The translations under genes were made by a program, and so were the position numbers. The notes under the pieces were generated by a model, which was not told the DNA's origin, searched no databases, and saw nothing but the letters and a program-made list of their open reading frames with translations. From Glandiceps talaboti (Eukaryota; Hemichordata; Enteropneusta; Spengelidae), in contig NC_135564.1 in assembly GCF_964340395.1 (NCBI RefSeq), positions 20,725,902 through 20,789,901 of the forward strand: a DNA stretch of 64,000 nucleotides. The letters run 5' to 3'. Of the stretch, positions 23,601 through 64,000 are shown piece after piece; the stretch's first letter is position 1, and every line of letters begins with the position of its first letter.

Positions 23601-24971
23601 TCAAATTAGTGGTAACAACTAAAACTAATACTTATATTGAGACAAATTAATAACAATTTAGGAAATATAATTAATTACGTTATTTCTAAACAATATGTAT
23701 ATTGTTTTAGAACTCACAAAATCTGACATTGTGCTGATTAGGTTGTCTGTCTACCGGTGCTGGTCTTCTAAGTACGCCTAGAGTTAGAAAACCATAATTC
23801 CTTTGTTTTGGTTTGCCATATGTAAATTATTAATGTCTCGGCACCTTCATCTACTAACACTGCCACCTAGTGGTCATCTGTATCTAGAGAATAGCCATTC
23901 TGAAGATGATCGTTGTTCATGCCGAAATGAAATATATAATACCGTTACCATGGTTAATCATACTACTTGTGTAAAATAACTTGTGCAGCTCATGTGACTG
24001 ACTAAGTCTGCACAAACTGCAGGTTCATTTTATATACAGTGGACTCTTTGGTGCAAATAATAATTTTTTTTCGAACAGCTGTACATTGTCAAAACACTGT
24101 TAACTCATAGAAAGCTATGCAGCAGTCAGAGTAAAACTGAGTGTGAAGGACCAACAATGTGACATGATATGTCTGAGTTTGTATTCATTACATACCTGGA
24201 GCTAATCTCCTTGGTGTTTCTTCAATTGATTCTAAATCTTTTGATGTCAACATGGTATCCACTTTGGCTGCTGGCTCCTCTGTACTATCAGTTACTATGG
24301 AGATAGGATGAAATCACATTCAGACAAACTGTTTTCATGATATTTGTGTATGTAATGATAGGGAAGCTGTCAGTAGTGCTACTTCAGTTTGCTCAATCAA
24401 AACTGTCAACTGTGTATTTGGATAGACACCAGATAGATACAGGGATGTAGATAATGGCCGATAGCCTGTCAAAAAACCGGCTACTCTGCAATGTTTTGCT
24501 GGCTAGTTTTTTAAACCTGTTTAAAGATTCTTTGTTTCTACCACTATACTTCCATTGATGGACAGATTCATTGGTTTTGTTCAAAGATATTACTACCTAC
24601 TTTTCACATTTAGTTGGCTACATCTCTGACACCATATGTCATGTCAAGTTTCCAACTAAGTTGGCAAAGACATTTTCATCACAGATTTACACAGTGTCAC
24701 TTAATTGCCATCTAGCATGGGGTGAATTTTGGTGGAAGGGTGGAATTGTTAACTTACCTGATGAATCTTGGAAAATCAGCTGATCTTTCTGTTCCTGGAA
24801 AGCCCTAGTAGCTTCAGTCAAAGTCTGGGGTAATTGACCTGGGTAAAAACTTGGTGTAACAACAGCATACTTCAATAGTTGCTGATATTCATCTTGTAGT
24901 GCTGATGAGACAGAACTGCCAGGAGAATCCTCTGGTAATATTGGAACACTGTCTTCTTCAGTACTTGACAT
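11461..24971 (-). CDS. POC5: POC5 centriolar protein, complete multi-exon gene
   Basis: POC5 is a centrin-binding protein of the centriole lumen needed for centriole elongation. The coding parts, in transcript order, are 24971-24758, 24294-24196, 23777-23718, 22528-22344, 22065-21995, 20533-20335, 19282-19103, 18838-18691, 16676-16489, 14001-13837 and 11607-11461. They sum to 1656 bases: 551 codons plus stop, with every junction GT-AG and in phase. From memory, human POC5 is about 575 residues. Diagnostic stretches are an N-terminal [21 protein letters not shown] (residues 21-41), Sfi1/centrin-binding-like Trp segments near [17 protein letters not shown] and VWTGWHSII, the signature [13 protein letters not shown] (366-378), [15 protein letters not shown] (488-502) and a C-terminal KVVQ. 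The middle is a long coiled coil. It is divergently paired with PSTPIP. One intron carries a minisatellite that duplicates its own splice acceptor. Confidence 0.96.
11878..12057. mobile_element. 180-bp MULE-like MITE with 9-bp TSD
   Basis: Termini are TAGACTGTCGACAGTCGC and its inverse, extending imperfectly to about 55 bp arms (to aagttaagt / acttaagttt). Exact flanking copies of CTAGTCAGA lie at 11869-11877 and 12058-12066. A 9-bp duplication is typical of Mutator-like elements. Each end itself contains the palindrome ACTGTCGACAGT. It lies in the last POC5 intron and has no coding capacity. Confidence 0.85.
12070..12245. repeat. Two-copy tandem duplication (~100 bp) with sub-repeats
   Basis: The segment gtaaatgtacataatctgag / atgatcacatgattag occurs twice, with a third partial copy between. 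It lies in the last POC5 intron. Confidence 0.7.
12246..13836. other. POC5 intron DNA without recognised elements
   Basis: AT-rich. The only landmark is a homopolymer C run followed by (CA)n at 13708-13742. Confidence 0.5.
13837..14001 (-). CDS. POC5: POC5 exon 11
   Basis: Acceptor tttctatgtag, donor gtaaga, 165 bases, phase 0 on both sides. It encodes residues 449-503 with [19 protein letters not shown], closely matching the conserved C-terminal POC5 block. Confidence 0.96.
14307..15889. mobile_element. 1.58-kb DNA transposon relic with 68-bp TIRs at TTAA
   Basis: The ends are inverted repeats of about 68 bp differing at two positions, starting AGTGTACATGCAAAGGTACA and ending with its inverse. 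TTAA flanks both sides (14303-14306 and 15890-15893). TTAA duplications are known for Kolobok and piggyBac elements; an AG start fits Kolobok better than the CC start usual in piggyBac. A TA duplication (Tc1/mariner type) cannot be excluded. The interior has only broken frames: one from ATG 14569 begins [20 protein letters not shown] and then runs into repeated stops, and 15289-15531 is a short open frame. I do not recognise a transposase. It lies in a POC5 intron. Confidence 0.85.
15900..16480. other. POC5 intron, nothing recognised
   Basis: AT-rich intron sequence; short frames only. Confidence 0.45.
16489..16676 (-). CDS. POC5: POC5 exon 10
   Basis: Acceptor gtgaatgtag, donor gtaagt. It encodes residues 386-448, a Pro/Thr/Ser-rich linker ([16 protein letters not shown], then Thr-rich). 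Low-complexity linkers sit at this position in the family. Confidence 0.9.
16690..17830. other. POC5 intron, A-rich, nothing recognised
   Basis: Strongly A-rich from 16690 to 16960 (many ataataaaat words), then unremarkable AT-rich intron. Confidence 0.45.
17835..18312. repeat. 43-bp minisatellite, about 11 copies
   Basis: Unit actgaatgtatggctgtgtg plus gtgttggtagcacaggggtaaag. Two unit types alternate irregularly: one with agcacaggggtaaag and one with ggtactgtgtttg. It lies in a POC5 intron; the minus-strand frames are repeat artefacts. Confidence 0.92.
18691..18838 (-). CDS. POC5: POC5 exon 9 with the family signature
   Basis: Acceptor tttatgacacag, donor gtaagc. It encodes residues 337-385, including [20 protein letters not shown] (362-381), the most diagnostic POC5 sequence. 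It ends in phase 1. Confidence 0.97.
19103..19282 (-). CDS. POC5: POC5 exon 8
   Basis: Acceptor tactttaatcag, donor gtaagt, 180 bases, phase 0 on both sides. It encodes residues 277-336 with [20 protein letters not shown], matching the family's third Trp-rich centrin-binding segment, followed by [19 protein letters not shown]. Confidence 0.96.
19823..20330 (+). mobile_element. tRNA-derived SINE with perfect TSD at a splice donor
   Basis: The head at 19840-19910 resembles a tRNA: gtagagtagtggttagcgc (box A region) and GGGTTCGAATCCCAC (box B). The body of about 380 bp ends gctgggagcaattcccagca, followed by an A-rich tail at about 20293-20318. The duplication AGAATTCTTCTTA lies on both sides (about 19825-19837 and 20318-20330), as expected for LINE-mediated insertion. 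It is antisense to POC5. The right duplication reaches into the 5' splice site of POC5 exon 7. Confidence 0.9.
20335..20533 (-). CDS. POC5: POC5 exon 7, its acceptor reiterated in a minisatellite
   Basis: Acceptor gttgttacag, donor gtaata. It encodes residues 210-276: coiled coil, then [20 protein letters not shown] and a Sfi1-like FNAWKLRHC segment. The first roughly 30 exon bases and the acceptor are part of the 56-bp repeat unit at 20505-20990. The donor's +5/+6 bases lie inside the target-site duplication of a SINE. Both ends of this exon are therefore hit by repeat activity. Confidence 0.95.
20505..20990. repeat. 56-bp minisatellite spanning the POC5 exon 7 acceptor
   Basis: The unit contains, on the minus strand, tgtgttgttacag|gcatgctaagg followed by about 20 more exon bases and tcatttatatc. 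The true junction is at 20534/20533. Seven further intact copies of the AG|GCATGC junction recur every 56 bp upstream, and an eighth near 20974 is diverged. The copies nearest the exon resemble it most. Confidence 0.95.
21488..21868. mobile_element. 381-bp MITE with long imperfect TIRs
   Basis: Left end TGTAGTCTCaGTTACCCAGA, then CTGAGGGCTC; right end is its imperfect inverse (TGAGCCCTCAG...TCTGGGTAACAGAGACTACA). Inner inverted words gagtctgggga and tccccagactc give a second nested pairing. I found no clear target-site duplication. It lies in a POC5 intron. Confidence 0.75.
21995..22065 (-). CDS. POC5: POC5 exon 6
   Basis: Acceptor gtttgttttcag, donor gtaatg (non-optimal). 71 bases encode residues 187-209, [20 protein letters not shown] plus EKE, the start of the coiled coil. 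It ends in phase 2, and the Arg210 codon is completed by the next exon. Confidence 0.92.
22344..22528 (-). CDS. POC5: POC5 exon 5
   Basis: Acceptor tttctatcccag, donor gtaagt. It encodes Ser125 (split) to residue 186: a Ser/Glu-rich linker, then [20 protein letters not shown], which aligns with the family's first Trp-containing centrin-binding region. It ends in phase 0. Confidence 0.92.
22560..23700. other. POC5 intron, AT-rich, nothing recognised
   Basis: No repeats with clear ends and no supported exon between POC5 exons 5 and 4. Confidence 0.45.
23718..23777 (-). CDS. POC5: POC5 exon 4 (60-nt symmetric exon)
   Basis: Acceptor ttctaactctag, donor gtgagt, phase 1 on both sides. It encodes [20 protein letters not shown] and completes the next Ser codon. 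Because it is symmetric and weakly conserved, it could be skipped without changing frame. Confidence 0.75.
23860..23873 (-). promoter_or_regulatory. CTCF-consensus match (minus)
   Basis: Minus-strand CCACTAGGTGGCAG fits the 14-bp CTCF core CCASYAGRKGGCRS at every position. It lies in the intron between POC5 exons 3 and 4. Binding is not shown. Confidence 0.45.
24196..24294 (-). CDS. POC5: POC5 exon 3
   Basis: Acceptor tctccatag, donor gtatgt, 99 bases, phase 1 to phase 1. It encodes residues 72-104, a low-complexity acidic segment ([12 protein letters not shown]...ETPRRLAP). Support comes from splice sites and phase rather than strong conservation. Confidence 0.85.
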
Positions 24972-25021
24972 GTTTAAAAATGAACACTTGTTTGAAGATG
25001 TTTGAGGTTGATGAGACACTT
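24758..25021 (-). CDS. POC5: POC5 exon 2 (first coding exon)
   Basis: The acceptor atttatag precedes 25021 and the donor gtaagt follows 24758. The start is ATG at 24971-24969 ([10 protein letters not shown]), chosen because it matches the family's MSS-acidic N-terminus; the open frame upstream, 24972-25021, has no ATG and is taken as 5' UTR. It encodes residues 1-71, including [20 protein letters not shown], the most conserved N-terminal segment. It ends in phase 1. Confidence 0.93.
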
Positions 25022-25879
25022 CTATAAATTTAAAAGGTTAAATGACAGTTAGGATAGGAGATAAGCATGTACATGTATCATGATTGCATATATTTTGATT
25101 TGATTAGATGCTGTAATTCTTTCTGCTTCTACAACATCTACAAACAGTAATAACTATGACCTGTGGTGTATGGTTGAAATAACCTGGATGTATTGTGTTA
25201 AATATTTGTCCACTAATTGTGAGCACCTGGAGCTCTCTGGAGAACAGGTGCATTATAAATACAATATGTACATACATGTATCCCTGGTTAGAAATGTGGG
25301 ACCAGAGACAAAACACACGAAAGCATCAAGAAGTACATGTGTACAGCTGCTGGACCACAGTCCCCCGGTCAATACAAATGATGGGCTTTTAATTTGAAAT
25401 TTACATGCAAGTACGGACCCTTTGGCCTTAGCCATAAGTCATTATGAACACATGCTGAAATACACAAAGCAAGTTACAACCCAGACCGACACCACTGTAT
25501 AGGTTCATAAATGCATGATCACCAATGTAAAATGTAACTTCAGTCTGCATCAGGTATTCATAACACCATGGATGTATTAGCAGAGACATCCATGATAACA
25601 CTAAGTGAGTATGATCTTCTGTAAGAGTACAAGAGAATTCAACCAGCTGCAAACTACATGTATGTCAGTACAACTTTACCAACTGTATTACCTGAATGCT
25701 ATAATAATGTAACAATCTGAAGTATCACAAACCTATATTAGTTATATCAAGTGCACATCTAATGATTATCGGATACTTTTGGTGGAACTGTATTTCCAAG
25801 ACCACATAAACCTTCTTGACCTGCATCTTGTCTATGTATGTATGTATTTGTTTCTATCTCCATGGTTTTAGTCTACATG

Positions 25880-25955
25880 TAGTTCCTGATGGACCGTATT
25901 CCTTACTACATTATTTTCATAACGTAGTAAGGAATACAGTGTCAGGAACTAGACT
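25880..25955. repeat. Hairpin-forming inverted repeat
   Basis: The arms gtattccttactac and gtagtaaggaatac pair perfectly around attattttcataac, and outer words ttcctga / tcaggaa extend the hairpin. It lies in POC5 intron 1 and has no coding content. Confidence 0.8.
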
Positions 25956-26193
25956 GCCATGGTTTAAGCATACTGCTAAGTGTACTAAAGTATAATTCCT
26001 CCAAGATGTAACATTCTAAGTGTACATTCAAATCTGATACCACCAATTCACTACATAAAAGAAACACTAATACCGTATCAATACTTTCCCTTCAAAACTT
26101 TGTTCGTTCAATCATGTTTGTGATATATGTATACTGAACTAATGTACCATATCATCTAGTTTTCATTACTGGCCAACTTCTCTTGATACCCAT

Positions 26194-26381
26194 TAGTCCT
26201 GCTTGCATACGGAGTAAGGTGTTGTGCGAACGCGTGCATCGTCTGCAAGCAGGACTAGACACATGAGACACCCATGATACATGTTGTATGTACAACACGA
26301 CATATTCCAAACAGTATAGTTCTGCTTGCAGACGGTGCACGCGTTTCGCTTCAAACCTTACTCTGTATGCAAGCAGTACTA
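26194..26381. mobile_element. Foldback element: two inverted copies of a 60-bp module
   Basis: The module 26194-26257 (TAGTCCTGCTTGCATACGGA ... TGCAAGCAGGACTA) recurs inverted at 26327-26381 with about 80% identity. Each module also has its own terminal inverted repeat tagtnctgcttgca, so palindromes are nested at two levels. It lies in POC5 intron 1. Confidence 0.8.
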
Positions 26382-26725
26382 TTATGTGTAAAATTTGAGT
26401 TACCTTTTGAAATATCAGAGTGGTTGTATCCTGTTGAAAGCCGATCAAAGTTTTGACGATTTAAAGTTTCAACGGACATTAATGTTTATGCAAGTCTCAG
26501 CTTGTTATACGTCGCATGGCGTACGTACAGTGATAGTAATTTGTACAAACATGTCAACTTTCAAACGTTATCATGTACACATCGATTTTACCTACTAACG
26601 TAAAAGTGAACAGAGTGAAAATGATTAACCATAACTTGTTCTCCGTGGTCACGATAAGTATACAAATTTTGTGATAGTCCTGCATGTACAACGGTAAAAA
26701 TTATTTTAAAATTAAATAGACCTAC

Positions 26726-26800
26726 CGATGTCGCTTTGCGATGTAAACAAGATCAGCAAATGGCGAATGCAAATTTCAAAATGGCCGCAATCCACATCAG
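26726..26800 (-). other. POC5: Probable POC5 5' UTR exon (exon 1)
   Basis: A minus-strand donor cg|GTAGGT ends the exon at 26726. The minus-strand frame upstream has no ATG that stays open, so the exon is taken as noncoding. The upstream end (about 26800) is a guess from promoter motifs. It would splice to 25021. Confidence 0.5.
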
Positions 26801-27052
26801 AAGTAAAACCAGTTTTGATTGGTCAAAGTTTATTATGCCATTTTTGATTGGACAAAAGTGTAATCTCGTAATCTCCTAGACGAGATTGGAAACGAGATTT
26901 CCTCAATGGAAGTTACTTCCTTGTTTAGTAAAATATGTAGCAGTAGACCGGACGGATGTCGAAGTGCTCGGAGGGGAGTAGCGCTGGCTGTTGAAGTTTA
27001 AAGAAAATCCCCTTTGAAATCTACGCCGGAAACGTGAAAAGAAGTGACTAAA
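26778..27052. promoter_or_regulatory. Bidirectional POC5/PSTPIP promoter region
   Basis: This is the interval between the two divergent genes. It holds a YY1-like AAAATGGCCGC (26778-26788) and two inverted CCAAT boxes, gATTGG at 26818-26822 and 26847-26851, 29 bp apart, a spacing known for paired NF-Y sites. GC content rises toward 27052 relative to the flanks. No TATA box is obvious. Start sites are inferred, not seen. Confidence 0.6.
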
Positions 27053-63904
<36,852 letters not shown>

Positions 63905-64000
63905 GTAAGTCCTGTTTACTGTTTTGTTTTTATATATGTGAAATTATGTTCATGGAATCTTTGTTCATGAATACATATAGATATTGTGTGAAACCTATCT

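Noticed and set aside
24393-24584. Short minus-strand frame between POC5 exons 2 and 3
   Set aside because: No in-phase splice sites connect it, and the POC5 reading frame is complete without it.

Overview
This is nuclear DNA from an animal: AT-rich, intron-rich, with GT-AG introns, a tRNA-derived SINE and many DNA transposon remnants. The abundance of ACATGTACATGTA-like motifs, minisatellites and (GTCC)n-type elements suggests a marine invertebrate (mollusc, brachiopod, hemichordate or amphioxus). I cannot fix the phylum. No bacterial, CRISPR or operon features were seen.

Two genes are supported, arranged head to head. On the minus strand, 24971 down to 11461, lies a complete POC5 gene (centriolar, centrin-binding protein): 11 coding exons, 551 codons, all junctions phase-consistent, plus an inferred 5' UTR exon ending at 26726. 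On the plus strand, from 27053 to beyond the window end, lies a PSTPIP1/2-family gene (F-BAR membrane/cytoskeleton adaptor). Its first 10 coding exons (361 complete codons) are visible; the C-terminus is missing. About 300 bp between them looks like a shared bidirectional promoter with two inverted CCAAT boxes and a YY1-like site.

Layout: 1-11460 holds no gene I recognise, but has five tandem arrays including one rich in CArG boxes. 11461-26726 is POC5, whose introns carry a MULE-like MITE (9-bp TSD), a 1.58-kb TTAA-flanked transposon, a SINE at a splice donor, a long-TIR MITE and foldback elements. 26727-27052 is the promoter. 27053-64000 is PSTPIP, with introns packed with minisatellites, a 2.0-kb Harbinger-like element that split an older minisatellite (TTA TSD), and a hairpin between (TA)n tracts carrying a hammerhead-ribozyme-like core. 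By my own approximate boundaries, tandem repeats cover about 18-19 kb of the window.

The most unusual signal is that both genes have a minisatellite whose unit spans an exon-intron junction. In POC5, 7 extra copies of a 3' splice site precede one exon. In PSTPIP, 14 extra copies of a 5' splice site follow exon 9. Use of these decoys would break the reading frame or hit an early stop, so the splicing machinery must choose one junction among many near-identical copies.
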